Shown here: one piece after another, positions 1 to 10,130 of the stretch
Position numbering within the stretch: the first letter of the stretch is position 1
Layout: each line of letters starts with the position of its first letter
Origin: Actinomycetota bacterium
Lineage (GTDB): Bacteria > Actinomycetota > Actinomycetes > Nanopelagicales > Nanopelagicaceae
Reading direction: 5' to 3'
Assembly: GCA_009698445.1 (NCBI GenBank)
Contig: WLQG01000011.1
Location: forward strand, 1 to 35,094
DNA length: 35,094 bases
Notes under the pieces: model-generated
What the model saw: only the letters and a program-made list of their open reading frames with translations
The model's database searches: none
Told to the model about the DNA's origin: nothing
Program-made: the position numbers and the translations under genes

Positions 1-99
1 GCGACTTACGAGGTCTACATCAATACCTGCACCGGTTAAAACAATGCCGAGCATTTCGGCAAGGTCCTGGTCGTCATCGACGACCATAACCAATGTCAT
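1..99 (-). CDS. mtrA: Response regulator N-terminus (MtrA-like), truncated by window edge
   Basis: Reverse complement of 1-99 reads [33 protein letters not shown], a receiver-domain N-terminus. Position downstream of ahcY matches the mycobacterial sahH-tmk-mtrA neighbourhood. Its ATG overlaps the ahcY stop by 1 nt (TAATG). Confidence 0.8.
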   Translation of the reverse strand, partial: MTLVMVVDDDQDLAEMLGIVLTGAGIDVDLVSR

Positions 100-1385
100 T
101 AGCTACCGTGCTCCCAAGAGTTCAAGTACATATCTTGTGCTGGTGTAAGAACATCGATTAATCCACCCATGCTCTTCAACTTTAAGCTAGCAACTTCCTT
201 ATCGATGTAAGTAGGAACATTGTGAACTCCAGCCTTCAAGTTCTTAGCTTCCTTTACAAGATATTCGGCAGTTAGAGCCTGATCAGAGAAAGACATATCC
301 ATTACAGATGCAGGGTGGCCTTCGGCAGCGCCAAGGTTAACTAAACGGCCTTCAGCAAGAAGAAGTAGGCGACGACCATCAGCCATGACGTATTCATCAG
401 TCTGGTGACGCATCTTTGCATTCTTCTTAACTGCATGTTGTTCTAGCCAAGCAACATCGATTTCAATATCAAAGTGGCCTGAGTTAGCCATGATTGCGCC
501 ATCCTTCATAACAGCAAAGTGCTCATCGCGTAATACGTCACGGTTACCAGTGACAGTAATGAAGACATCGCCAACCTTGGCAGCATCTGCCATAGGCATA
601 ACACGGAAGCCTTGCATCATGGCATCAAGTGCTTTAGTTGGATCAATTTCAGTAACGATTACATCAGCGCCCATTCCCTTAGCGCGCTCTGCAACTCCCT
701 TACCGCAATAACCAAAACCAGCTACAACAAGAATGCGACCAGCTAGTAAGAAGTTAGTCGAACGAAATACTGCGTCAAGAGTGGATTGACCAGTTCCGTA
801 ACGGTTATCAAACATGTGCTTGGTGTCAGTGTCATTGACAGCAATCATTGGGAACTGAAGCGCTCCATCTTTTGCCATCTGGTTCAGACGAATAACACCA
901 GTAGTTGTTTCTTCGCATCCGCCAGCGATATTTGGAATTAATTCTTTGCGAGTTGTGTGAAGAGTATTTACAAGATCGCAACCATCATCAAAAACTTGGT
1001 GCGGTTCGATATCAAGTGATGCGTTGATGTGCTTGTAATAGCCATCACGATCAACTGCATTTCGTGCAAAAACAGAGATTCCATATTCATGGACTAGAGC
1101 TGCAGCTGTGTCATCTTGAGTTGAAAGTGGATTTGATGCGCACAGTGCGATTTCAGCGCCACCAGCTTTTAGAACGCGCATTAAGTTAGCTGTCTCGGTT
1201 GTTACGTGCATACATGCAGAGATTCGCACTCCAGCAAATGGTTGAGATTTTTCGAAACGCTCACGGATTTGAGCAAGCACAGGCATATTGCGCTCGGCCC
1301 ACTCAATGCGCATACGTCCCTGTGCTGCAAGGGATGCATCTGCGATGTCGTGTTTTGGAAGAGTTGAGGTAACAGGTACGTTCAC
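99..1385 (-). CDS. ahcY: Adenosylhomocysteinase
   Basis: 428 aa with SAHH motifs ([62 protein letters not shown]). GTG start with upstream AAAGGAG. Confidence 0.97.
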   Translation of the reverse strand: MNVPVTSTLPKHDIADASLAAQGRMRIEWAERNMPVLAQIRERFEKSQPFAGVRISACMHVTTETANLMRVLKAGGAEIALCASNPLSTQDDTAAALVHEYGISVFARNAVDRDGYYKHINASLDIEPHQVFDDGCDLVNTLHTTRKELIPNIAGGCEETTTGVIRLNQMAKDGALQFPMIAVNDTDTKHMFDNRYGTGQSTLDAVFRSTNFLLAGRILVVAGFGYCGKGVAERAKGMGADVIVTEIDPTKALDAMMQGFRVMPMADAAKVGDVFITVTGNRDVLRDEHFAVMKDGAIMANSGHFDIEIDVAWLEQHAVKKNAKMRHQTDEYVMADGRRLLLLAEGRLVNLGAAEGHPASVMDMSFSDQALTAEYLVKEAKNLKAGVHNVPTYIDKEVASLKLKSMGGLIDVLTPAQDMYLNSWEHGS

Positions 1386-1463
1386 GAAAAGCTCCTTTAT
1401 CGACTGCGGTCAGGAGCATAGGTTACTGCCCCTACGCCTAAAGCGAGTAATGAAGACGCGTAC

Positions 1464-2825
1464 TTAGCCTCGAATTAAGGCAAGAACCTCATCACGTATC
1501 TTCTCCATACGGGCAGTTGTCTTGGCTTCTACGTTAAGGCGAAGCAAAGGCTCGGTATTAGATGGACGCAGATTAAACCACCATGTATCACCATTAACGG
1601 TCAGTCCATCTAGGTGATCAATAGTCACACCCTTTTCATTGATGTAGCTCGCTTCGACCAATTCACTGGCTGCTGCGGCATCAGAAACTTTTGAATTAAT
1701 TTCACCACTTAGAACGTAGCGCTGATACGGCTTCAAAATTGCAGACATTGATTTCTTTGATTCACCAAGAGCTGCAATAGCATGAAGGGCAGCTAAGGCT
1801 CCAGAATCTGCTCGCCAAAACTCATCAAAATAAAAGTGCCCTGAGTGTTCACCGCCAAAAATTGCTTTGCTATCGGCCATCATTTTTTTGATGTAAGAGT
1901 GTCCAACACGACTGCGAAGTCCCACTCCACCATTCTCTTCTATAACTTCGAGCACTGCTCGCGATGAAATTAAGTTATAAATTATTGTGGAACCCGGATG
2001 CTTGAGTAATTCGCGCTCTGCAATAAGGGCGGTTAAATCCGATGGATTAATTGCGTTAGCTTTTTCATCAACAATGAAACAACGATCTGCATCACCATCA
2101 AATGCAAGGCCTAAATCCGCTTTGTGCTTTAAGACTGCCTTTTGTAAATCCCGAAGGTTTTTCTCTTCAATTGGATTAGCTTCGTGGTTTGGAAAGGTTC
2201 CATCAAGCTCGAAATACAAAGGAATCATTTCGCAGTTAAGCCTAGAAAATATCGCTGGAGCGGTATGCCCGGCCATTCCATTTCCTGCGTCCACAACAAT
2301 TTTAAGCGGGCGAATTTCAGAGAGATCAACCAGGTTCAATAAATGATCCACATACTCTTCGAGCATATTGCGCTCGGTTTCAACTCCAATAGATCGAATC
2401 TGAAGTGGCGAGCCTTGGCGCACAAAATTTTCAATGGTGAGTAGCCCTGATTCTTTTCCAACCGGGCGCGCACCACTTAGACATAGTTTTATTCCGTTGT
2501 ATTGCGCTGGATTATGGCTGGCTGTGAACATTGCCCCTGGTAATCCCAATTTACCTGATGCGAAATACAACATGTCAGTTGATGCTAGACCGATACGGAT
2601 TACATCCATGCCTAGTGAAGTTACTCCAGCTGAAAATGCATCAGCAAGTCCTGGTGAAGATGCACGCATATCTTCACCGATAACAATTGTTGCGGGTTCG
2701 CGCTCTTGTTGAAGAAATCGAGCAAAAGCAAGTCCGGTTGCAAAAGTAAAATCCGGAGTAATTTGTGAATCAACTAGTCCTCGGATGTCGTAAGCCTTAA
2801 AAATATCGGCAATCTCTTGTGCCAT
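1464..2825 (-). CDS. Phosphomannomutase/phosphoglucomutase
   Basis: TASHNP active-site loop, FDGDADR metal-binding loop, GGEHSGH, RPSNTEP. Start trimmed to MAQEIADIFKAYDIRG with upstream TAGGAG; the longer ORF runs into DUF3499. Confidence 0.93.
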   Translation of the reverse strand: MAQEIADIFKAYDIRGLVDSQITPDFTFATGLAFARFLQQEREPATIVIGEDMRASSPGLADAFSAGVTSLGMDVIRIGLASTDMLYFASGKLGLPGAMFTASHNPAQYNGIKLCLSGARPVGKESGLLTIENFVRQGSPLQIRSIGVETERNMLEEYVDHLLNLVDLSEIRPLKIVVDAGNGMAGHTAPAIFSRLNCEMIPLYFELDGTFPNHEANPIEEKNLRDLQKAVLKHKADLGLAFDGDADRCFIVDEKANAINPSDLTALIAERELLKHPGSTIIYNLISSRAVLEVIEENGGVGLRSRVGHSYIKKMMADSKAIFGGEHSGHFYFDEFWRADSGALAALHAIAALGESKKSMSAILKPYQRYVLSGEINSKVSDAAAASELVEASYINEKGVTIDHLDGLTVNGDTWWFNLRPSNTEPLLRLNVEAKTTARMEKIRDEVLALIRG

Positions 2826-2835
2826 TAAGCAACTC

Positions 2836-3207
2836 CTAAGAAGGTACGGCTCGTAAATGACCCCGGCGCCCAATAGCAGTTTGAACAGTTTCATGACTTG
2901 GCGTTTGCGCTTCTTCGTCACTGCGCTGCGCCACTTCTCTTACTGCATCGGCAATTGCCATTAGGTCATCATCAGATGGCCCAGGTTCATTACCTGTTAA
3001 CTCTTGTTTTATTACATTCCAACCATGTGGAACTTTTAAACGTTCGCCATGGACAGCGCACAAATCGTATGCATGTGGTTCTGAGAATGTAGCTAAGGGG
3101 CCAACTACGGCAGTTGACTCTGCATAAATATAAGTCAATGTCATCGTTGCGATAGAACGACAACCCACACGAGAGCAACCTCGTCCGACATGGGCCTGTG
3201 ACTTCAT
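2836..3207 (-). CDS. DUF3499 family protein
   Basis: 123 aa Cys-containing protein (GCSRVGCRSIATMTLTYIYAESTAVVGPL...YDLCAVHGERLKVPHGW) typical of actinobacterial DUF3499; adjacent to phosphomannomutase as in other Actinobacteria. Confidence 0.85.
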   Translation of the reverse strand: MKSQAHVGRGCSRVGCRSIATMTLTYIYAESTAVVGPLATFSEPHAYDLCAVHGERLKVPHGWNVIKQELTGNEPGPSDDDLMAIADAVREVAQRSDEEAQTPSHETVQTAIGRRGHLRAVPS

Positions 3208-3239
3208 AACAAGAACATTAGTGGGCTCGGCGCTATTTT

Positions 3240-4550
3240 TTAGGGATTTAGTACGCGAATGTTTGAATTTGGAACTTCCACTTTGGTGAGCACGCTGCCA
3301 TTTTCAATTGGGAAGAAACCATAACCGTTACTTGAGGCTACGAGTGCACCAGCAAAAACCTTCTTACTAGTCGAAACAATAGTCATCGATCTGGCATTAG
3401 CTGGTGCGCGCCAAGTAGCAATGTCCGTTCCATTAATAGCTTTCCGTACTTTCTTGCCATTAATTAATGTTGCTTCAACTCTTACTGCTATTGAATCCCC
3501 TGTAAAAGCAATGAGTGGTGATAGCCCAGTAATGGCAATTGTCATGGGCATGAGCTCTGGGGTTGCTGTACTCCAAACAAAGTCTTTGTGGCCACTAATT
3601 GTCACTGAAGATGAAATTGCCGCGACTATCGGATCAGGTGATGTAATCCGAACAGCAAATGCGCTGGCAGAAATATTGGGAGTTAATGAAAACTCACTCA
3701 CTACCCCAGCAGTAATTCTTCGAGAATTCAATCCCACAGGTGTGAACCGGCCATCAGCCGATAAAACTTCTACCGTGAAATTTGTGTCCACTTCTCCAGG
3801 AGAAAGAATTCGCAACGTGTGAGAGGAAGAAGTCTTTTGACCCTTTTTAGGAAGTTGATTTGGGATAGCTGGAATAACAATGCTGGTAGTCGGTTTTGTA
3901 TAGGAATTCACAAAATCACCACCCAGCGCACGTAGCCCAGCGCCTTGCTCATCAATTACAAATGAATTAACACGTCCAGATCGGGGAACCACCTGGATTG
4001 TTAAAGATTTATCTCCGGGGGCAAGAGAATCAAGTGAGAGTTGCATGAAACTCTTTGAATTTAAATTAACTGACTTAATCGGTTGTTTGCCATTTTCTGA
4101 ATAACTTTGAATGTCCACGATTGCATCGCTTAGGCCACTGTTTGTCAGCACCAAGCGGCCCCGAGTTGTTACATTTGCGCTTCCACCTACAAACCACTGT
4201 GAAGCTACTGGACCTGAACAAATCGTGCCACCTGCCCAACTTCCAGATCGGCTTTGCCAAATTACAGGTGTCACGCCTTCTGCAGAAATTACTAAAGAAT
4301 CTTTACTTACTGGAAAGCGTAATGTTTTAAATGGAAGAGTTTTGCTACTTCTATTTTGAAGTCGCTGATATTGGGTTTTGCCTGAGGAGATTGAGATTTG
4401 TGAATTCAAACCATTTAAAGTCGGTGGGCAAACAACTGCTGGATAGGTTTCTGAGTAGGAGTTTGATTGAACGGCGACGTTGAAACCTGTCGCTACAAGA
4501 AAACATGCAATTAATGCTGCTATAAAAGAAACTGGAGCTTTATATTTCAT
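3240..4550 (-). CDS. DUF5719-like secreted/membrane-anchored protein
   Basis: 436 aa with N-terminal hydrophobic segment and beta-rich repeats; ATGA 4-nt overlap with the upstream GT2 gene. Family assigned by sequence feel and neighbourhood (giant GT2 / WhiB / DUF3499). Confidence 0.7.
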   Translation of the reverse strand: MKYKAPVSFIAALIACFLVATGFNVAVQSNSYSETYPAVVCPPTLNGLNSQISISSGKTQYQRLQNRSSKTLPFKTLRFPVSKDSLVISAEGVTPVIWQSRSGSWAGGTICSGPVASQWFVGGSANVTTRGRLVLTNSGLSDAIVDIQSYSENGKQPIKSVNLNSKSFMQLSLDSLAPGDKSLTIQVVPRSGRVNSFVIDEQGAGLRALGGDFVNSYTKPTTSIVIPAIPNQLPKKGQKTSSSHTLRILSPGEVDTNFTVEVLSADGRFTPVGLNSRRITAGVVSEFSLTPNISASAFAVRITSPDPIVAAISSSVTISGHKDFVWSTATPELMPMTIAITGLSPLIAFTGDSIAVRVEATLINGKKVRKAINGTDIATWRAPANARSMTIVSTSKKVFAGALVASSNGYGFFPIENGSVLTKVEVPNSNIRVLNP

Positions 4551-7500
4551 GCCAACTCCTTGTCCGATATTTCACGTTTTCTGCGTCCGGCAGGGAGCGC
4601 CAAAACCACAACAACTATCCAGGCAATGAGTCCAAAGGAAAGCCAGCCACGTCTGATTGTTCCATCGTGCAAAAGAGAAATTTCTCCAGATTCCAGTACT
4701 TGAAAACGTGGCAACCCATGTTCATCTATCACTCGCTCTAAACGATATCCATTTTCTAATACCTGCCATGAGCGATCAAAAGTTTCAGTAAGAGTTATCG
4801 TTCCAGGACCACTGACATTAGTACGCGTACCAATCTCACCTGCATCTAATAGAGAACGCGTACCATCTTTAGCAGTAAAAATGATTCGTCCAGTCACGCC
4901 GGAAACTCGCCACACTATTCCAGCAGATGTCGACGATGATCGCGCAAAGCCTCCTAGACCGTCAATTGTCCTAATGACATTGCGATCAAATGGATTTTTA
5001 ACAAACACGTATTTGATTCCATAGTTTGAAAGAGCCTGACTACTCAGAATTCCGGAGCCATCAATGATTTGCTGAGCAGCAATTTCGATTTCACGAACTT
5101 GCCCCGGTGCAACATCAGGTTGACCAAGTGAAATATCAGAGCCTCTTGAGATGTAATACTGAATAGTTTTTTCACCTTGTGAACCAACTTCACGTAAAAC
5201 TAAAGTCTTAGTATCCGCCTCAGCTGTCAGAAAGGCTGGCATAACTGTTTTCAAATTACTCTGAACGGGTGAATCTGCACCAGTTGAAATCGACCACCCA
5301 ATACTTGTGATTGCATAGAGAGAAGTTATGAATAGTAAGAGTCCAGCCAAAATATGGCGGTAGTGGATATTGCTAACAATGAGTTCGCCTCGTAAGCGAT
5401 CAAGAATTATCACGCCTGCCGCAACTGCTGCCAAAGTCGCTCCAACCAAGAATGTTCCTACCCATACTTTCGTACTGGAACCGCTTCCATGTGCGTTAAT
5501 AGAGAGTGAGGAAAATAAAATAGCTGCACATAGGAAAGCAATGCCAACCTGTGCAATTGATTTCACCGAAGAAGATGAGAACAGCGCAATAATTAAGATC
5601 AGCACTATTGGACTAATCGCCCAAACAGGAAGTGCGCCTTGCCCTCCAGGGTTTCCAAATATTACTAACTCAGGAGTTCCTCCTGAGAGTAACAAGCCTG
5701 GTTCTACTAGAAACCGTGCGGGACGAGCTAAAGCCTCAATTGAATACGGTGCAACTAATACGAATGGAAAAAGCAAAAGAGTAAGTCGCTTATAGAGGCG
5801 GCTTAAAAATAACGGCTTATCAAGTTTTAGTTGATAGTCGCGCAGGATTGCAAAGCCAATAAATCCTAGGCTCAGTACCGTTATAACCAAAGTAAATGAA
5901 CTGAGAACAGCAAGCAAAATTGTTAACACGTAAATTCTGCGCCAACTATTTTTTTCAACTTCATTCCAGTGAGTTAAAATAATCGGGATTTGTGGAGCAA
6001 TAATTAGCGCCACCAAAGTGGCTAGCCGCCCTGAATTGACTGAAGCCAAGGCAACCGGTGAGATTGCATAGAGAAAACTCGAAGGAATCGTAATGTATGG
6101 ATTTTTCGACAATCTGCGTAGATAGCACTGGGCTGACCACATGATAAATAGCGGAGCAGTAAGAAAGAAAGTAGTAATAAGAAAGGGTATTTTTCCAAGA
6201 ACAATGATTGAAGAAAGAGCAACTACCGCAATCCATGGCGGTGAAGCATGTGAACTACCCATGCCTACCTGATGCCAGGACTCAAAATAAGTTCGCCAGA
6301 GATCTCGGGCGCCACTGGGAGAAGCTGGAAGTGCTCCACCGATGAGTGCACCCAAGCGATTTCTTGATGCAATCAGTGTTACTAATCCGAGTAACAAGTA
6401 TCCAAAAATCTCTGGATTTTTTAATAAATTTCGCCACTGGTACTTCTTTGTAGGAACTAGTAGATCTTCTTCTTCAAGAGAATTAAGAACTGAGACAGAA
6501 GTGCTTTCGACGACTGGAATAATTTTCGCCCTAATAGCTTCAGCCGCTCCAGAAGTTGATAATCGTAACTGTGACCAACGGGGAGGAATGTAAGGAGAAA
6601 TTACGCGGGCGGAAACTAAACGTTTTGTTTTTCTGAATTTACGGGCCTTAAAGATTTCAGTAGGTCTGATAATTAATGTTGCAACAGCCAACAGTTCATC
6701 TGAAGCATATCCAGGCAGCTTTGCAATTAAAAATCCGAGAGCACGTGCCATTGCTGAACTCAAGAGTTGAACGCTAAGCCATGGAATCATCCACCACGAT
6801 GAGTTTGCGAGTAGAACATAGGCTGCATTGCGACGATCAAGTAGTAGCGGGCGGTGCAGGAATGCTCCGTCAACATCAACGCTGCGACGCTCAGAAGCTG
6901 CGGCTTGTGCGTGATATGCAACTGCTTCGGTATTTGCAATGACAGCATAACCTGCAACACGTGCCCGCCAACCAAAATCTATGTCATCTCGAAATAACGA
7001 GAGGTTTGAATCAAAGCCACCTATTTCTTCAAATACATCACGCCGAATTAATGCTCCTGCAGTGCTCACAGATAAGACGTCATGAATTCCATCATGTTGC
7101 CCTTGGTCGTACTCATATGTTTCTAAACCTGTCCATCTCGCACCATTTCCAGCAATACTTACACCTGCTTCAAGCAAATGTGTGCGATCGTGCCAACCAA
7201 GAAGTTTTGGACCAACCATTGCTACTTGTGGACGATCTTCAACTGCCTCAAGTAGTTTTTCTAACGCAGTAGGCGCGGGCGCACTGTCATCATGAATTAA
7301 CCAAATCCATTCACTGCTACCTTCAATATATGGCGGTAATTTTTCTACTGCGAGCGCAACTGCATCACCAAATCCGCAATCGCGTTCTGCCGAAATAATT
7401 GGGATGCGCGCAGATTTTAGAAGTTTTATTGATGAATCTTGTGAATCTGTATCAACTGCAATCATTTGATCTAAAGGGCGCGTTTGCGAAGCTAGAGCTG

Positions 7501-7579
7501 CAACAACAGCTGGCAACCAAGTTTCACCGTCGTGAGTTACAACAATTGCAGTGACTGAGTGTCTATCTATTATTGCCAC
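4547..7579 (-). CDS. Large GT2 glycosyltransferase with C-terminal polytopic membrane region
   Basis: 1010 aa; N-terminal GT-A fold (SVTAIVVTHDGETWLPAVVAALASQTRPLDQMIAVDTDSQDSS, LIHDDSAP, GGFDSNLSLFRDDIDFGWRARVAGY), then many hydrophobic segments. GTG start. Confidence 0.9.
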   Translation of the reverse strand: MAIIDRHSVTAIVVTHDGETWLPAVVAALASQTRPLDQMIAVDTDSQDSSIKLLKSARIPIISAERDCGFGDAVALAVEKLPPYIEGSSEWIWLIHDDSAPAPTALEKLLEAVEDRPQVAMVGPKLLGWHDRTHLLEAGVSIAGNGARWTGLETYEYDQGQHDGIHDVLSVSTAGALIRRDVFEEIGGFDSNLSLFRDDIDFGWRARVAGYAVIANTEAVAYHAQAAASERRSVDVDGAFLHRPLLLDRRNAAYVLLANSSWWMIPWLSVQLLSSAMARALGFLIAKLPGYASDELLAVATLIIRPTEIFKARKFRKTKRLVSARVISPYIPPRWSQLRLSTSGAAEAIRAKIIPVVESTSVSVLNSLEEEDLLVPTKKYQWRNLLKNPEIFGYLLLGLVTLIASRNRLGALIGGALPASPSGARDLWRTYFESWHQVGMGSSHASPPWIAVVALSSIIVLGKIPFLITTFFLTAPLFIMWSAQCYLRRLSKNPYITIPSSFLYAISPVALASVNSGRLATLVALIIAPQIPIILTHWNEVEKNSWRRIYVLTILLAVLSSFTLVITVLSLGFIGFAILRDYQLKLDKPLFLSRLYKRLTLLLFPFVLVAPYSIEALARPARFLVEPGLLLSGGTPELVIFGNPGGQGALPVWAISPIVLILIIALFSSSSVKSIAQVGIAFLCAAILFSSLSINAHGSGSSTKVWVGTFLVGATLAAVAAGVIILDRLRGELIVSNIHYRHILAGLLLFITSLYAITSIGWSISTGADSPVQSNLKTVMPAFLTAEADTKTLVLREVGSQGEKTIQYYISRGSDISLGQPDVAPGQVREIEIAAQQIIDGSGILSSQALSNYGIKYVFVKNPFDRNVIRTIDGLGGFARSSSTSAGIVWRVSGVTGRIIFTAKDGTRSLLDAGEIGTRTNVSGPGTITLTETFDRSWQVLENGYRLERVIDEHGLPRFQVLESGEISLLHDGTIRRGWLSFGLIAWIVVVVLALPAGRRKREISDKELA

Positions 7580-7618
7580 AACAAAACCACCATCTCTTAA
7601 AGAGTTGGGATTAAAAAA

Positions 7619-7918
7619 TTACGCAGAACGGCGCTTTAAGCGACGACGTTCGCGCTCTGATAGTCCGCCCCAAATTCCAAAACGTTCGTCATGTGCAAGT
7701 GCATATTCCAAGCACTCTGAACGAACATCGCAAGAAAGGCAGACTCGTTTTGCTTCGCGAGTTGATCCGCCTTTTTCAGGGAAGAAAGCTTCTGGATCTG
7801 TTTGAGCGCACAGTGCGCGTTCCTGCCAAGAGAGTTCAATACTCTCGCCAGTCTCTAGTGTGATCTTTGGGCCAGTCGTGGGGGTTGGGGAGTTCGTGGC
7901 TTCAGGTTTAATCGGCAT
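7619..7918 (-). CDS. WhiB-family (Wbl) iron-sulfur transcriptional regulator, WhiB2/WhmD-like
   Basis: Four-Cys pattern ALCAQTD...RVCLSCDVRSECLEYAL and GIWGGLSERERRRLKRR. RBS GGAGA upstream. Confidence 0.95.
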   Translation of the reverse strand: MPIKPEATNSPTPTTGPKITLETGESIELSWQERALCAQTDPEAFFPEKGGSTREAKRVCLSCDVRSECLEYALAHDERFGIWGGLSERERRRLKRRSA

Positions 7919-7980
7919 AGTCGATTCTCCTTGAATACATCAGGTCTCATCCCTCATGGAAAAGACTTACTTAGGAGTGA

Positions 7981-8009
7981 ATTACACGCGTGTAAGTCGA
8001 ATAAGTCAA
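7981..8009 (-). promoter_or_regulatory. Predicted SigA-type promoter for whiB with an overlapping palindrome
   Basis: Minus strand reads TTGACT (8009-8004), 17-nt spacer, TGTAAT (7986-7981). Perfect 14-bp palindrome TTACACGCGTGTAA at 7982-7995 overlaps the -10. Confidence 0.6.
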
Positions 8010-8048
8010 GCGCGGGTACCCCCACGTTTAGGGATATTCACGCTCAAA

Positions 8049-9056
8049 CTACTGTGGAATTGGAATTATTTGGAGATTTGTCACAAAAGATGTGGCTATT
8101 TGAGCCGAATCAGCAATTTCGGCGCCCGCAGCAACAAATGAATTGGTGACGACTGCGCCATTTCCAATTCTGGCTTCGGCCTCAACGATTGACCTAGTGA
8201 TGCGTGCTCCTGCACCAATTACAGCCCCGCTAGCAATAGAGCTGCCACCATCAATGGTGGCGGTTGGATCAACGAGCGCACCTTTCATGATTAATGATTG
8301 TGGTGAGTGGCTTGCAACGTTCTGTGGCGTTAATGCCAATGCCTGCGCCGCACCGCACACTAAATCTATTGAGCCTTTCAATAAAGCCTTAGGTGTTCCA
8401 ATATCTAGCCAATAGGAATCATCAATAAAACCACATACTTTTCCGTGCTTTTCCACTAACTCAGGAAATGTTTGACGTTCGACACTAATTACAGTGTTTT
8501 CTGGAATTGCTTTCACAACTGATGCTTTAAAAACATAACAACCTGCATTGATGGTATTGGTTACTGGCTTATCCATTTTTTCTAAGAAAGCCGTGACCCG
8601 CCCATCAGAATCCGTTGGTACGCACCCATAAGCTCGTGCATCCTCAACTGACGTTAAGTGCAATGTCACATCTGCGTTATTGGCCTCATGTTCTTGTATT
8701 TGTTGTGACAAATTATGAGAACTCAGAACATCTCCATTAAAAACAACAATAGATTCATCGCCAGTTAAAAGCTTGGCCGCATTTCGGATAGCACCACCTG
8801 TGCCTAACGGTTCCTTTTCTACGGCATAAAGCAGGTTCATGCCCCACTTGGATCCATCTCCAAAATATGGAATGAAAACTTCCGATAAGTAGGATGTGGC
8901 AAGAACAATCGTCGTTATTCCAGCTTTTTTTGCCATCGCTAATTGATGTTCTGTTACGGGCAAACCTGCAACAGTGAGCATTGGTTTTGGTGTGTTTTTC
9001 GTTAGTGGCATCAGGCGTGTACCAAAGCCACCAACCAGCAGGATTCCAACAGCCAT
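8049..9056 (-). CDS. NDP-sugar pyrophosphorylase (mannose-1-phosphate guanylyltransferase-like)
   Basis: GILLVGGFGTRLMPLTKNTPKPMLTVAGLPV signature, FNGDVL, C-terminal hexapeptide-repeat region. Corresponds to Rv3264c next to whiB2 in synteny. Confidence 0.9.
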   Translation of the reverse strand: MAVGILLVGGFGTRLMPLTKNTPKPMLTVAGLPVTEHQLAMAKKAGITTIVLATSYLSEVFIPYFGDGSKWGMNLLYAVEKEPLGTGGAIRNAAKLLTGDESIVVFNGDVLSSHNLSQQIQEHEANNADVTLHLTSVEDARAYGCVPTDSDGRVTAFLEKMDKPVTNTINAGCYVFKASVVKAIPENTVISVERQTFPELVEKHGKVCGFIDDSYWLDIGTPKALLKGSIDLVCGAAQALALTPQNVASHSPQSLIMKGALVDPTATIDGGSSIASGAVIGAGARITRSIVEAEARIGNGAVVTNSFVAAGAEIADSAQIATSFVTNLQIIPIPQ

Positions 9057-9059
9057 TTC

Positions 9060-10124
9060 TTAACCCTTTAAACGGGTAGCTGCTTGATTGATCGCGGCAT
9101 CGGTGGCAGTTAAAGCTATACGGATGTGGTTTTTACCTTTGTCACCATAAAAACTACCTGGCGTTGCCAAGATTCCGCGAGCTGCTAACCAATCAACGCT
9201 TAGCCATGCATCTTCATTACGAGTGCACCAGATATAAAGCCCCGCATTACTAAATTCGATTCTGAATCCGCATGCTTCAAGGGCTGGACGTAGTGCATCA
9301 CGTCGGGCGTTATATCGCCGGCGTTGTTCGGCAACATGGAGATCGTCTTTCAGTGCAACGGACATTGCTTTTTGTACTGGAAGTCCAACGATCATTCCAG
9401 CATGCTTTCGTAATTCGCGAATTTTTGCGATTAATTGAGAATCTCCAATTAAAAAAGCCGCACGATAACCAGCCATCGATGAACGCTTTGAAAGTGAATG
9501 AACTGCCAGGATATTCGTGTTATTTCCTGCAGTTAATGCCATTATCGACGTTGAGGTTGCCGTGTGATCAAATTCGAAGTAGCACTCGTCCGAAATTAGA
9601 ACTGCATTATTCTTACGTGCCCACTCAATGCATGCCGAAATCTCTTGGGCTGTATGAACTCTCCCGGTTGGATTCGAAGGTGAGTTCATCCACGCTAAAT
9701 CAGCTGCAGGCCAACTAGTGGCATCAATTTCAACTGGGACAGATTGTGCTTGTGCAATCAACGCACCAACGTGATATGTGGGATAAGCAATCTCTGGAAT
9801 CAGAACCTTCTTTGATTCCAAAATAGTAGGCAACCAAGCAACTAATTCTTTTGAACCAATCAGGGGCAAGACATCAAAATCACCAGTTGCACCAAGGTGC
9901 GTAGTCGCCCACTCTTTAATCGTTGCTCGAAGTTCTGCCGTGCCTGCTGTTAGCGGATAGCTTGGTGAATTAGACGCTGCGCGAAACGCTTCTTGAATAA
10001 ACTCTGGAGTTGAATCAACGGGAGTTCCTTCAGATAGATCAATAATTCCGTCGGGGTGCAAGCGCGCTTTATCTCCATATGGGGCAAGTGCATCCCAGGG
10101 AAAATCTGGGAGTGAAGAGCGCAA
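9060..10124 (-). CDS. dapC: Succinyldiaminopimelate transaminase
   Basis: Class I/II PLP aminotransferase (SLSKRSSMAGYRAAFLIGD, SPSNPTGRVH); adjacent to fdxA as in Mtb Rv1177-Rv1178. TTG start. Confidence 0.88.
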   Translation of the reverse strand: MRSSLPDFPWDALAPYGDKARLHPDGIIDLSEGTPVDSTPEFIQEAFRAASNSPSYPLTAGTAELRATIKEWATTHLGATGDFDVLPLIGSKELVAWLPTILESKKVLIPEIAYPTYHVGALIAQAQSVPVEIDATSWPAADLAWMNSPSNPTGRVHTAQEISACIEWARKNNAVLISDECYFEFDHTATSTSIMALTAGNNTNILAVHSLSKRSSMAGYRAAFLIGDSQLIAKIRELRKHAGMIVGLPVQKAMSVALKDDLHVAEQRRRYNARRDALRPALEACGFRIEFSNAGLYIWCTRNEDAWLSVDWLAARGILATPGSFYGDKGKNHIRIALTATDAAINQAATRLKG

Positions 10125-10130
10125 GAAGAG

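Noticed and set aside
1386-1463. Possible SAH riboswitch upstream of ahcY
   Set aside because: Only about 78 nt available; I could not fold a convincing SAH aptamer core by eye. An Rfam/Infernal scan would decide.
3421-3822. 133-aa plus-strand ORF antisense to DUF5719
   Set aside because: Shadow ORF; the minus-strand gene has start coupling and plausible signal segment.
5370-5795. 141-aa plus-strand ORF antisense to giant GT2
   Set aside because: Composition consistent with antisense of hydrophobic TM segments; no family resemblance.
7594-7604. CTCTTAAAGAG palindrome between whiB and GT2 as a terminator
   Set aside because: Loop too small for a stable hairpin and not followed by a convincing U-tract on the minus strand.
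9272-9718. 148-aa plus-strand ORF antisense to dapC
   Set aside because: No recognisable domain; fully within a clear dapC CDS and no promoter/RBS evidence.
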